From Tetrapyrgos nigripes (lineage: Eukaryota; Basidiomycota; Agaricomycetes; Agaricales; Campanellaceae), in contig JAACJM010000017.1 in assembly GCA_013368315.1 (NCBI GenBank), positions 372,001-436,000 of the forward strand: 64,000 nt of DNA, given 5' to 3'. Positions 45,241 to 56,704 of this stretch are shown here, one piece after another. The notes under the pieces were generated by a model. The model had not been told where the DNA came from, made no database searches, and worked only from the letters and a program-made list of their open reading frames with translations. A program made the translations under genes and the position numbers. The stretch's first letter is position 1; each line of letters starts with the position of its first letter.

Positions 45241-47924
45241 TGCTGTGGGCAGGGACCACGCTCTGGGAATATTTCCGCCCTGCTTGGGCAGTGGGCACCT
45301 GCCTATACATTATTGGGCCCATCAAGGGGCTATCGTCGTACCCAGCAAAAACAGATTTGGCTGCGAAGATATCAGGGTACCCTCAAGGAGAGAGAGTCTT
45401 AACTCGGATTTATCGGCGCGAGCATCGGTTCCCACGGCAATCGGGGTCGGGTCGGGCATGGTCCCTTCTTTGCTCCATGCGCCATCGTTGCCTATTCTCT
45501 TAAATAGATACATATGGGTGCATCTGTGGTGTGCTGCATCCTACATAATGCCCAATGTGTTGATAGAGCCCTTTAACATAGCATTACTTTGCTTGGATGG
45601 GCTCAGTGCCTTGAATCCCCCAATTTGTTGTACACCTAAGTACAATTACTGATTAATTCACGGTCATGGAGAATGCTCATAAGTCGAGGAACAGTGCCAT
45701 CATTCGTTGGCCAGGGATTTCGGGTATCAAATGTCAATTTGCACTTGATCAGCAGCAATTGTGGCTGAAAAAGTGACCATCGTTGTAAATTCTCGGGCGT
45801 GTATAATTTGTACCAGTCAATGGTAGACATATGAGTTACACGTCAAATCACTTTGAGATTGCTTTCTGGCCAACAAGAAATGGCGCCAAGTTGCTGCATG
45901 CGTAGTTCGATGTTAATTCAACAATCATTCAGTATATGTCATATGATACTTTCTGACTTGAATGAACCATTTAGATCACACCCAGAGCTCCAAAATAAGA
46001 ATTTTACATGTATATGGATTCAGTTTTAGGTCTTAGTGCAAAGTGTCAATATATGCAGGGGGATCTAGCAAGCGATGTATGCGTTCGAGTCTTTGGATGA
46101 TCACTTTTTTGCAGTTTTTGCATCCCAAAGTGCTTTTAAGGCTCTGCCGATTTTAGATGGCTATAATATAGTTGGATACTTTATAATTACTCTTTTCTAT
46201 GTCACTCACAACATTTCTCTATTTTTTGGTGATTTTAAGACCACTACATCATACCTCTAATACAAGACGAATGTCCCCAATTGACCATTTTATGACCATC
46301 TTGGATTAACTCGCAAGTATATTGCACATCACTCAAACAATAGCGACAAGAAAAATTCATGCAGTGCTCATCCATATTTTAGACCTATTCCGAACTTCTC
46401 CGAGGTTTAAAACGCCTGTAGATACAACATGAGTCGAAGCAAAGCTCGAGATGGCGCGCTAAGCGCCCAGGAAACGCGTGAGAATCTACTGTTCGACGGT
46501 AATTCGACGGTAATTCGACGACGCGTCATCATCGTTGAGCCGCCAGCGCGTCCCTTGGGCATCCCCGCTACTCTTCTGTGTCCATGAAGGACAACGACGG
46601 ACAGCCACATGTGTATATAACTTCTCTCATAGAAAAAACCGCCTCGTTTACAGCTACTTGGCCATACATCGCCGTCAACTTTTATGGTGCATCCTACTCC
46701 GCATCTCATACCTCTGTAACTCATACCTCCACCTGCTGGTTCCAAATTCCTTCAGAACATCTATAGCACCCACATACCAAACAATGCTCTCTTTTCAATC
46801 AGCCCTCGCCATCCCTCGTCTGCTGAAATGGTCATGTTTGGGGGAAGTAATCCTGGACAAGGGGAGTTGATGAAATGGGTGAAGGAGCACCGGATAGGGT
46901 TAACGATGGATCGAGTGGCCTTAAGACTGGTCTAGATGCAGTGAGGTAATGGGTCAGGAATGAGTTGGGCAAAGCGAAGGGGAGCAGAGGAACGTCATCC
47001 CATTTACATGCCCTAATAGGTTTGTTGGGACTCTTTAAAGGGACCTAAACACATTGTAGATGCAGGACTGCTAGGGGGAGTGGATCATCAATAGAGACTG
47101 AGGGGGATTATAGGGTTTGTGAGTGTTCTTTTCATTTCCGCTCGGTTTTGTTTCTCTCTTCCAGGTCCTTTTCTTCGAGTCGCTTCCTTTTTCTTTTGCT
47201 TGGGCTTCCATACTGACTTTTCACCTCTGATGGCCTTCCTCTCATCAGACTCATACCTGGAAAACCTGGACTATGGATGTGTGCAAGACGTAATGGTCAT
47301 GGTGTGGTACATATTTTCGTTCATTGTTCGTTGTTTGTTCTTCTCCCTTTCCCCTCTTTACAACTTGGCTGACTTTTCTTGAGCCAACACGCAACATCTT
47401 CCTGTGCTACACATGGATACAGTGTGGTACCAGCGAGAATATCCACCACCGCCCCTGGCCTCATCAAACTCGTGCAAGGAGGAATTTGGGATGAGACAAG
47501 AAGGTGTTTTGAGCTGGTGGAAGATAGGTTGCACAGGATAAAGATGCTAGAGGTTGTACATAGCTAGAGCCTACATACTATACACAACGAGATATATTTT
47601 TTGTGAATAAAGATATGCTACCGATCTGTATGTTCCCTGACACACGTTACTATATGACCGCCAGATTATGTACATGCTCGATTTGGAAAGTGGCTGTCCC
47701 AAGCCGAGTTACAAACCAAAGCCGAATTGAGGAACCTTGGAGAGCTATGAACCTCGGTCCATAGTTCTCAGCCTAGGATCTAGTCAGCTAAATGTATGTC
47801 ATACCTGGTAGGTTATTTGGCAGGGCTTTTATAAAAAAAGATCCTTGGGATTATCCAACAATTTTTATAAATGAGCTTCTAAGGTACAACCTAGGATTTT
47901 ATATAATTACTGTGTCTCAGGGTG
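45241..47924. other. Interior of the 3.3-kb element, no gene recognised
   Basis: Short frames such as 46578..46766 and 47119..47382 show no domain. An 11-bp direct repeat GGTAATTCGAC lies near 46497-46520. I cannot exclude a small intron-containing gene around 46550-47570. Confidence 0.35.
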
Positions 47925-47931
47925 AGCAAAG

Positions 47932-48929
47932 ATACTACTAATCGCTTGATACACTCGTCCATCTGGAATGGGTCAAGCAACTTAAACTTGCTCACGCAGA
48001 GGTTTAGCTGAGACGTGACCCCGCCAATAAACATGACGGGGCCCGAGTGGGAATTTTTGATGAAGGACGCTAAGGAGTACAGCCAGGCATGTAACTAGGT
48101 ACTATGAGAGATAATAAGAAATTGAGAGTAAACAGAAATTGAGAGTAAATAGACAATGCATGAGTGCTTCCTCCCAGTTTGTTCATGATGTCAGGGTGAA
48201 AAACCTGGCCCCTATTCAAGCGTAACCACACTGTGCCTATCAAGGTCTTAGCTGGGCTCAGGTAAAAACCCACGCCGCATGGGGAGTGACCCCATCGCAC
48301 CAACATCACTGAAAGATCCGGTGGGAGAAATGAGGTGGGAGAAATGAAAAGAAATATGAGGCCATGATAATTAAGGAATCATGATGAATGGAATGGAGTA
48401 TGTCAACCTCCCGTGAGGAGAGAAATAAGATGATATCTGAAAGCCACATAGTTAGTGAGGGTTAGGGATAAATTGAATAATACCTCATGCGAGGCAAGGG
48501 CAGGTGGGAGGACCTCATGGAGGTGGTAGAGGGGTGGAGGAGCCCTCCAGTCTATCTGAGTATAGATGGAGGGAAGGAACCTTGATCTCACCACCTTCGT
48601 CAAGGTGGATCACAGATGTGCAAGGAGGATTGGAGCCTTGTAGATGTACAAGGAAGGCAGTGTAGGTGATGGATTGGGGATGGAGGGTGGGTAAGAAAGA
48701 AAAAGATAGGAAAGGATAGAGAATGATCCGAGCGTCCTCGGAGTGCGAAACGATGAGAGTGAGGACGTTCAACCTCACTGCTTGTAGATATATCGTCGTG
48801 TGAAACAAGTAGCGCAGTTTGATCATTGAAACGCAATATGATACGTTCCTCCCAAAACTGCTGGAAATGAAACTCGGAGTCCATTCCGATCCATCGTCGT
48901 TCCACTGCACGATTAGACTATATTAAATA
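47932..48929. other. No gene supported
   Basis: This segment lies between the TIR element and the resumption of the duplicated block. A minus-strand frame 48905..48600 begins MERRWIGMDSEFHFQQFW; I do not recognise it. A short direct repeat, AGAAATTGAGAGTAAA, occurs twice near 48117-48150. Confidence 0.35.
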
Positions 48930-49584
48930 TATATCTTTAACCACGACACCCGAAAGCCCTACAGACGAGCATACGCCCCCCTGCAGTCCACCCATTAAAG
49001 ACTGTTTTTGACGGTGGGGACACCGTGCGTCAATAACTGTGGACGCAAAGGATGAAGCTGCTACGCGGCACTGGGAGTGATTTCGGTATCCGGACCGCTG
49101 ACGTCACCGGCGGAAGTCATAGATACTGAGACACCGGCTGTGACGAAGAGACGACGCAGCAGGAGTGTGTATACAGTGGAGGGAGTGAGGATGGCAGATT
49201 TGAAGGATGAATGGGACCGGGAAGTGGGGCTGGAGAAGTCTTGAGGTATTGTCGACACGCAGGAGTGAAGGAGGAGGATTGGGAGTGTAGTAGGGGTGTT
49301 GTTGAGCAGTTCAGCGATAGATTTCGTAACAGGGACACCGGAAGACGTCAACAGGGAGAGCAGGGAACTGTTGAAGGGGTATGAGGGCTTCCCAGACTAG
49401 AGACGCGTCGACAATGCAGGAGGGAGTGTTTGTTGGAGACCTCGTAAAAACTTGACGGAACTTCGCAATCTGTACACCAAAGATGTCGCGATGAATACGT
49501 ACCATAAGATATCAGGTAGAGGTCGGGAACGTTGAGCTGGAGGTCGACAGCAGCGGAGATGGTGGTGGTAGCGAAACAAACGAA
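48930..49584. repeat. Duplication block copy A, resumed
   Basis: Matches 54441..55278: CCCGAAAGCC(C/T)TAC, GCGTCAATAACTGTGGACGC, AAGGATGAAGCTGCTACGC, GTGTGTATACAGTGGAGGG and ATCTGTACACCAAAGATGTC. Minus-strand frames here (49505..49311, 49351..49061) are not preserved in copy B, so I do not call a gene. Confidence 0.7.
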
Positions 49585-49621
49585 TACTAGTGACGCGCTC
49601 TACCAACTGAGCTAAGAGGGA
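49585..49621 (-). other. tRNA-Thr-like 5' half
   Basis: On the minus strand TCCCTCTTAGCTCAGTTGGT then AGAGCGCGTCACTAGTA: acceptor strand, intact D-arm, anticodon stem CGTCA and loop CTAGTA (anticodon AGT). The sequence stops being tRNA exactly after position 37. Confidence 0.65.
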
Positions 49622-50340
49622 ATATGAAATTGCTGAGGCGTACATCCGTAGGCGGTTAACCTCCAGGGATAGACACTTGGCAAAAAAAGAGGCCCAGACA
49701 ACCTCGAACTCGAAACTCATACATAACGAGGTAGAAGAGGGCAGAGGGCGGAAACAGTAATTTGTCAATTGCCAATTACCAATTTGTCCGTGTTATCTGA
49801 GCGTCGGACGACGTAATTGCGTCTTCAAGTTTTTACGAGGCCCTTTAGTGACTCATTCTTATAATCTGAGGCTTCTGCGTTTGACTATGCAGTTTGGATA
49901 CGTCGGCATCCGGTCTTTCTGTCACCCAAAGCCGATACCGGCGTTTGCCACCACCCCATGCGCATTGCCACCTTCACAACCGCTCTTGTCCTCTACCATC
50001 ATCATCCCCGCTTTGATGATTCTCAGCGTACTATTACAACCAATCAAATGAGGGCCTCGTTATTGCCACGCAAAGCGGTGGCCCACAAAGCCTTCATTCA
50101 ACCTCCATCACGTTCTCCTCCACCTTTAACCCCACCCCCACCTCCACCTCCAGAATGGCTTTTCGTCTGGATAACGCTGGTGTGTGCTTTGATGCAAATT
50201 GTGGTACCGGTTGTCATTGGTATGGCGAAACAATTATTTGCACTACTAGTGACTATCATACTGATTGCGTTTTTTCCAGCTCCCATCGCAACTGCTCCCC
50301 ACTGTGCGTAGTAATGTCATATTTGATTCTTTCTCATCTT
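49622..50340. repeat. Upstream block of DUF6534 copy 2
   Basis: Related to 36160-36500 and 55314-56310. It carries the CCTCCAGAATGGCTTTTCGT segment. In one frame a hydrophobic peptide follows (FALLVTIILIAFFPA), but it is not conserved between copies. Confidence 0.6.
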
Positions 50341-50499
50341 TTGGGATTGTTCGAGGATCCACTGAGTCTCGAGCTCACTTGCAGATACGCACAGTATGCC
50401 AATCAGACTAGATGATCGAGGGTGTAAGTCGGCTGTAAATATCAATCGAGTACGATGGCAATGGATGTCATAGATGGATGGATGTAGAGATGGATGGAT

Positions 50500-50501
<2 letters not shown>

Positions 50502-50545
<44 letters not shown>

Positions 50546-50560
50546 CAGATAGATAGATAG
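50502..50560. repeat. GATA microsatellite
   Basis: About 14 tandem GATA units with one GACA variant, preceded by a GGAT-rich tract. Confidence 0.9.
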
Positions 50561-50763
50561 CCGTCAAGTGGCCCCTTCAGGACCTGGCGGGATGGCGCTG
50601 CGCTGTCACAATTTCCAAGATATAGTGCTACAAGGGTGATGGTTGTTTGGGAAAAAGCAAGATAGAAGATCTACAATTGTATATACAACACTTGCATATA
50701 TACGCTCTGTGAAAAAGTTGCAAGTCAGAGCATCGCCCACACCTTACATTGTACAAGCACACC

Positions 50764-52548
50764 ATGTCCAAACCGGATGGCTTCCTTTCAACTTCAACGT
50801 CCATTCCACTCGGAGTAGACATTTCAAACCCCTTCAATGAGATCTTTGCTGGCGTCATACTCTCTTGCATGTAAGTAGGTCAGAAACGGGTGTTCATATT
50901 GCATTTTTTTGATAATCTATTTACTGGTACAGATGCGTTGGAATAATTTTTGCCCAGACTTGGACATATATCTTCAATAATCAAGATGTATGGATGCTGA
51001 GAACATTGGTAGGCCTCAGCGCGTTTGTGTCTTAACTAAAGACATTACTGATTGTGTGATATAGGTGCTACTTGTATTGTAAGCAGTCTTTTCATCCTGT
51101 TTGATCTCCATTGACTTAAGTCATTTTTTATGCAGTCTATTAGAGCTAGTATTCACCTGCTCAAATGTGCAGGTTTTACAGGACTATCTTGTAAGCTCAA
51201 TGCTTTTATTACAAGCCTTCTTTGCGGCTGACTATCTGTCTTTGAATAGGTAGCAAACTTTGGAAATTTGTTCTTGCTCAACCAACTCTCTATGTGAGAG
51301 ATTGACCCAGCTTTCAAGGCTGTAAATTTTATTGAATTTTGTCTTGTAGCGGTACTGTAATTGGTCAGACAGTGTCATCTATCAGCATATTTTGTGTCCA
51401 CTGCTTTTTTATGACTCGGGTATGGCTGGGTAAGTAATATCTGTAATGGCTACGCTGATAGCTTACTGATTTGCAAATCGCAAACAGTTGGAAGATTCCG
51501 TTGGATTTTGCTGCCTATTGTAAGTCTATCCTTTAGATTCTATGCCATGTGGTTATCATATCTTGATGGTAAACATCAGGGAGTCTTGGCTACTGCCGCT
51601 TTAGGTGTGTTATAAAATTTGCATATAATTAACATGTTTGACTCACAATTGTTTTGTGAATAGTTGCTGGATTTGTGATTGCAGCTCATGCTTCAGTGCG
51701 CAAATCATTCGATCTATTTCAGGACTCTACCTTCAAGGTGAGTGAGCCTAAATGATAATAATGTCAAAACTGTCACTGTCCGGCAGTGTCTGTTGACTTG
51801 ACTGGTTTTAGTTGCAATTTGGAATTGAAACTTGTTGTGCGGCAGTTGCAGATGTTCTAGTAACATTCCAACTTTGCTATCACTTTTTCCAATTCAGGAC
51901 TGGAATTCAAAAGTAAGCATTAATGAAATTACTGAACCTTGTAATAACTGAAAATTGAACATCAACTTGACAACTATCCAGAACAGACAAACTGATTCAG
52001 AAAGTCATTCAGGCTATGGTTACTCGTGGTGTTCTTGTCACCATGGGTCAAATTTGCTTGATTGCAACCTACTATGCTGGGACCAACAAATTATACTGGC
52101 AAGTTCAATTTTTACTGCCTCTTGAACAGCTGAAATGATTAAGTATATAACAATCAGGATACCTTTCTATTTCAATATGAGTAAAATCTATGCAATCACT
52201 ATGTGTAAGCCTGCAGGTTTCTTGACATACTTTCCAGATAACCCACTCACTCCACTTCTAGTTGCCATTCTCAATTCTCGGGGAAGGTTTCGCAGAATTG
52301 CAGGAGATGTTACAGATGGCAGCTTCAGTTTTGTGATGACCAGCATCATACAAACCCATCAATCTGAAAATACATTCAGCTTCAGTCAGCCTGAGTCTAG
52401 AAACATTACCGAGGTATGCCTTTTTTGATAATATTTGCATAGTACTTATTCCTGACTATGATCTAATCTGTAGAATGAAGATCATAGACATGGGCAGCAG
52501 AAAGTCCAAGTCCTTCTCATTGCACCCGAGGTCCATGACCATTGTTGA
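50764..52548 (+). CDS. DUF6534 membrane protein, copy 2
   Basis: Twelve exons with the same phases as copy 1: 50764..50870, 50933..51008, 51065..51078, 51350..51429, 51488..51519, 51580..51604, 51664..51737, 51812..51912, 51982..52098, 52158..52204, 52262..52413 and 52474..52548, giving 299 residues. Length differences from copy 1 are all multiples of three. The protein keeps FGIETCCAAVADVLVTFQLC, RTGIQKTDKLIQKVIQAMVT and MSKIYAITMFVAILNSR. The segment after the tenth-helix block has diverged most (DSTFK, TDGSFSFVMTSIIQTHQSEN). The ninth intron again starts with GC (52099..52100). Function unknown. The intact frame in both copies suggests both are used. Confidence 0.82.
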
Positions 52549-52609
52549 CTCGGAAGCCTCATATCCTGCAAAATCAAATTCAATAAAATGACAGACAGGC
52601 TGAATGTCA

Positions 52610-52700
52610 GGGAGCAAGTGGGAGCTGGAGAAAGAGAAGGAGAAGGTGGGGACAAGTGACAGAGTAGCACTTCTAGATGTGACAGAGAACAGGAGGAAGG
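52610..52700 (+). pseudogene. Possible remnant of the SR-rich gene
   Basis: GGGAGCTGGAGAAAGAGAAG and the bases around it resemble 42250-42330 inside the SR-rich gene (GTGGGAGAAAGAGAAG). It lies at the matching place, just before the shared block. Purine-rich low complexity makes chance similarity possible. Confidence 0.3.
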
Positions 52701-53397
52701 GGGGGCAGGGGGGGGGGGCAAGGGAGCAGTGTAGAAGGACTTGGGAGAGGGGAAGGTGGTACGGTAGGCCAGAGAGGGGACACATGACTTGGACGGACTA
52801 CTAAGAACCAACGGACGTTTTCTCTCGAGCTCTCTTCTCTCTCTTTTTTCCTTTTCCCTTTTCCTTTTTTATGTGCTTTTTTCATTCTTCACTCATTGAC
52901 CAGCATCTTCTATGTCTCTGTATAAGTACTGTATAGTGTAATTCCCTTTCCCCCATTTCTCGCCGAACTACATCTATGCTTGCTTCATCTTCCTTACTTA
53001 GTCTTCATGTTAAGCTTTGATCACGGCGATTTCACGACTGTACGTACTTCTCGGAACTCTAGCTGCCAGTTTCAACGTTCCGTATGTAGACCGTGGATGT
53101 ATTATACTAAGTACTTCGAGTAGTTGAGTTCTAGTACTACGTATGTTACTAACGCGCTTAGTCCTTATGATTCTCAATGATATTGTCAATATGTATTATG
53201 ACTGGCCCTCTAGTGAAACAGATCAGATTCAGAGAGACAGACCCAGTCCGAGTCGGAACCAGAGAAACTCAGGATCTACACTGAGGGAGACCAGCCGAGG
53301 CTTCGTACTTTAAATTCAATATTGTCCACGCCAGTCGAGTCTGAACAAAAAAAGAGGTGTCAAAGCTTAAGGTAGTCGATGAGAATCAATTGAAAAT

Positions 53398-53545
53398 TCT
53401 CTCTAGGCTCTAGCCGGCATGAACGACTGGCGGCTGCCCTCGTCATGCATATTCATAGCATCACATCCTCCACAAGTCTTAGTGTGGCACAAATCCAACA
53501 AAATCTTATACTAGAGACACGCTCTGCCAACTGAGCTAAGAGAGA
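53398..53545 (-). pseudogene. tRNA-Thr-like sequence with ~70-nt insertion
   Basis: Minus strand: TCTCTCTTAGCTCAGTTGGC (from 53545), AGAGCGTGTCTCTAGTA, about 70 nt of insertion, TGACGAGGGCAGCC, then CAGTCGTTCATGCCGGC. The D-arm and T-arm are readable; the variable region and 3' acceptor have extra bases. Probably not functional. Confidence 0.5.
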
Positions 53546-53838
53546 CTACATGTATACAGAAAGCGAACCTAAGGCCATTCGATTCGAGGTTTGAAAGCGG
53601 TACATAGAGGGGAGCAACAGGAAAGGGGTGAAAGAAAAAGAATGAGGAAGAAAAGATGGGAGGAGGCGGGAGAAAGCAATTTGCAATCCTTCTATCTCTC
53701 GATCAGTCGATCGGCCCAGCGAATTTACTTCCGTCGGGGCGGGAGGCGGGCGGCACTATGTGGCGCCATTGTCATTGGACCTACGCACGTCTGCTTGCAA
53801 ATGAGGCAACAAAAAAGGCGTTCAATATCATAATTAAT

Positions 53839-53877
53839 TCCCCCTAGTCGACTTGAACGACTGACCTCGTCATAGTA
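53839..53877 (-). other. tRNA-Thr-like 3' half
   Basis: Minus strand TACTATGACGAGGTCAGTCG then TTCAAGTCGACTAGGGGGA. It is separated from the next 5' half (55279..55313) by 1.4 kb inserted at the anticodon-loop intron position. Confidence 0.6.
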
Positions 53878-54440
53878 CCATACTTTCTAGACTGAAGGAA
53901 GGGACATATTCGCCGCACCGCAAAAGCTACATAGGTGAGTAACTAGTGGTAGCTCTACGTGGACCCACTTGCTGAATCTTGCGGGGCAAGCAACACCTCC
54001 GTAGGGCCAATCGTCCTCACAGACAGGGTAGGGCGTCTACATCGCTGAAGCGCTCAAATACGACGCGGAGACAGCATGACGTTGTCTCAACGCAAAGCCG
54101 TAGAGAAGGTATGGCGTAATTTCGATGCGATAGGAAATAGTACACGGCAATGTAAATAAAAGAGGAAAAGGAAAAGAGGAACAAAGGCATAAAAACAGTA
54201 AAAGAGAGCTACGGAAAGAGAAAAGTAAGCAGTACACAGCATGATAAGGCAAAGAAAAAGAAAAGCAAATCAGAAGAAAAAGGAAAAGGCACACAAGAAA
54301 GGAATACGAGAAGAAAAACAAAAAAGAAAATGAGGAGAGGAGAGACATAAGCTATACTACCAAGGCAAAATCCTTCCCAATCAGTCTTCTTCGCCGTTCC
54401 TTCCGACTTCTCTTCAACCAATAATTCCAATTCTTCGTGA

Positions 54441-55278
54441 TATCCAAGGTGTGGAGCCGCTCCCGAAAGCCTTACGGACAAGCGTACGCCCCCCTGTAGT
54501 CCAGTCATTACAGACTGTTTTTAACGATGAGGACACCGTGCGTCAATAACTGTGGACGCAAAGGATGAAGCTGCTACGCAGCACTGGCAGTGATTTCGAT
54601 GGCAAATAACGGACGGAAGGACTCAGGGTATCCAGATTGCTGACGTCATCTGCGGCGATACTGAGACATGGGCTGCGACAAAGAGAGACGACGCAGCAGA
54701 GGTGTGTATACAGTGGAGGGAGTGAGGATAACGGATTGGAGGGATGAATGGGTCCAGGATATCGGGCTGGAGGATTCTTGAAGTCTGAAGCGTTGTCGAT
54801 GCGCAGGTTTGAGGATGTGAAGTAGGAGGATCGGGAGTCTAGTAGATGCATTGTTGAGGCGCTCAGTGATGGATTTCGTTACAAGGGCACTGGAAGACGT
54901 CGAAAAGTAGAGCAGGGAGCTGTTGAAGAAGTATGAGGGGTCTCAGATGTGAGACCCTGTAAAAACTTGACGAAACTTCGCGATCTGTACACCAAAGATG
55001 TCAGCATCAAAACGGCGATGACTCGCACCATAACATATGAGGTAGAAGCGGGAACGTTGAGTTGAAAGGTCGACGGCAGCGGAGATGGTGGTGGTAGCGG
55101 GTAAAAGATCAGATGAAAATCGTAATCAAACGCGATGCAATTTCCCCAGGCGGCCCTTATAGTCCAGGAGAAGAACCATAAACAGGAGCTGAGTTTGAGC
55201 TGAGTGGGCAGGTAAGAAACATGCAGGTCCGGAGGGTTCACCGGTTGAAGAAACATAATAAAAACCTATAGAGCAATG
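54441..55278. repeat. Duplication block copy B, right part
   Basis: Matches 48930..49584 as described there. No conserved frame. A purine-rich tract precedes it at 54130-54350. Confidence 0.7.
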
Positions 55279-55313
55279 CTAGTGACGCGCTCTACCAACC
55301 GAGCTAAGAGGGA
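55279..55313 (-). other. tRNA-Thr-like 5' half
   Basis: Minus strand TCCCTCTTAGCTCGGTTGGT then AGAGCGCGTCACTAGC. Same arms as at 49585..49621, with the break at the same anticodon-loop position. Confidence 0.6.
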
Positions 55314-56310
55314 ATATGGAATCACACGTACATGGCTAGACGGTTGAATAGACACTGGGCAAAAGAGAGGCTCAGATAACCCCGAACTCGAAACTCATAA
55401 CGAGGAGGAGGGCGGGAGCAAGTGCTGGCCGAATTGCCAATTTATTATTTACCCGGGCGAGACGCAATTATGACGTAACATGACGTGTCCTTTTTCCCCC
55501 AACCCCCATCATGGTCTTCTCCACCTCCACCTCCACCTACACTCCTCCAAGTCCACCGTCCTTCACCTCCAGAACGGCTTTTCGTCTTGATGACGTTGGT
55601 GTGTGCAGATCTTTGATGCAAGCTATGGTACCGGCGGTCCTTGGTATGCGTCTCAGTACATATTTCGACAGTAACTGTACAGAAGAACAATGATTACTGA
55701 ACTTCAGCTCCAAGTAAGTATTTTTCATGCTAACCAGGACTGTTACGCGTATCATCAGCCGGAGCTCTCGTTTGAACCAAACCCAAAGGAGCTCTCTACT
55801 ATAATTAGTAATTTAATTAGTAGCTGAGCTGAACCCATCGTACGTGCTATCAATGCTTACTGTACTTGCTTTTCTTCATGAAATCATATGTAGTACACTC
55901 CAAGTGTACGCTCTCTTTTGTTTTGGATTTGAACAACGAGTGACCCTGATACACCAAGATACTCCACCTGGAAAGACGATGACAGAATCAACTGCTATAG
56001 GATACTGGCAGCGCCAACAGCGCCACTTCATACATACCTGTCTCATACTCCCGATGGCCGCATACACACTGTACATAGGTGTCCACCGAACGACATAAAG
56101 TTGTAGATGGGTACCAAACGAAACGGCATGTCCCCCGACGTCGACTCCACACCTACTGTAATACTCGGAGTAGCGGTGAGTACTTACATAGAAGGCTGAT
56201 AGCGGTCAAAAGTCCTAAGACGGAACAATTATTTGCACTGTATTATTGATCGCATTTTTCCAACTCATCGCCAACTGCGCGCAGTCGTAATGACATATTT
56301 GATTCTCCCT
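55314..56310. repeat. Third, truncated upstream block of the DUF6534 unit
   Basis: Matches the blocks before DUF6534 copies 1 and 2 (AGAACGGCTTTTCGTC, TGTACAGAAGAACAATGATT, CAAACCCAAAGGAGC, ACAATTATTTGCACT, TAATGACATATTTGATTCT), but no DUF6534 coding sequence follows. A short remnant or fresh sequence leads to the gene at 56705. Confidence 0.6.
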
Positions 56311-56591
56311 CATCGTTCCACTTGCATACACTACTCGATACACATACTATTCAATCAGACCGATGCAATGCTTTATTGATTGCACGTTTGTTACAGATAC
56401 CTCAAACCCCAAATCCCACCGGACTCGAGCACTGAGTACTACTGAATCATCTAAGTAAGTAACCGCTCCAATCCCTAAATTGAAGCTCCAAATAATGCAA
56501 TAATGCTCCAAGGCCACACACATTTCCGATTCCCGAGCACATAGCATTACACACCGAGTTGAAGTGACAAGTTACAAGCGAGTACCAAAGG

Positions 56592-56598
56592 TATAAAG
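56592..56598 (+). promoter_or_regulatory. TATA box
   Basis: TATAAAG, 113 bp before the ATG at 56705, with a CT-rich leader after it. Confidence 0.6.
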
Positions 56599-56704
56599 AC
56601 CCCCTTCTCACCCACATCGAATTCCAACAATCAGTTTCTCGAGTTCTTCTCTTCCACTTCTACTCTATCTATTCACGTGTCTAGCTCTAAACTAATTAAT
56701 CACG

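Larger units (their letters stand above)
44626..47924. mobile_element. 3.3-kb TIR element inserted in duplication copy A
   Basis: The left end CAGGCTGTGACACAGTTTTT and the right end, read on the minus strand, CACCCTGAGACACAGTAATT are related, and the similarity goes on for about 80 bp (GGTTGTA(A)CCTTAGAA, CTC(C/A)TTTATAAAAA). The 7-mer AGCAAAG flanks both sides (44619..44625 and 47925..47931). Copy B of the duplication lacks this segment, which supports insertion. No transposase ORF is recognisable. The size of the direct repeat would suit a hAT-like element, but this is uncertain. Confidence 0.65.
52718..54440. repeat. Segmental duplication block, copy B (left part)
   Basis: Counterpart of 42885..44625, continuing without the 3.3-kb element into 54441. 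No protein-coding gene seen. Confidence 0.75.

Noticed and set aside
49061..49505. Minus-strand gene in the duplicated block
   Set aside because: The frames are not kept in the copy at 54543..54990, and no domain is seen.
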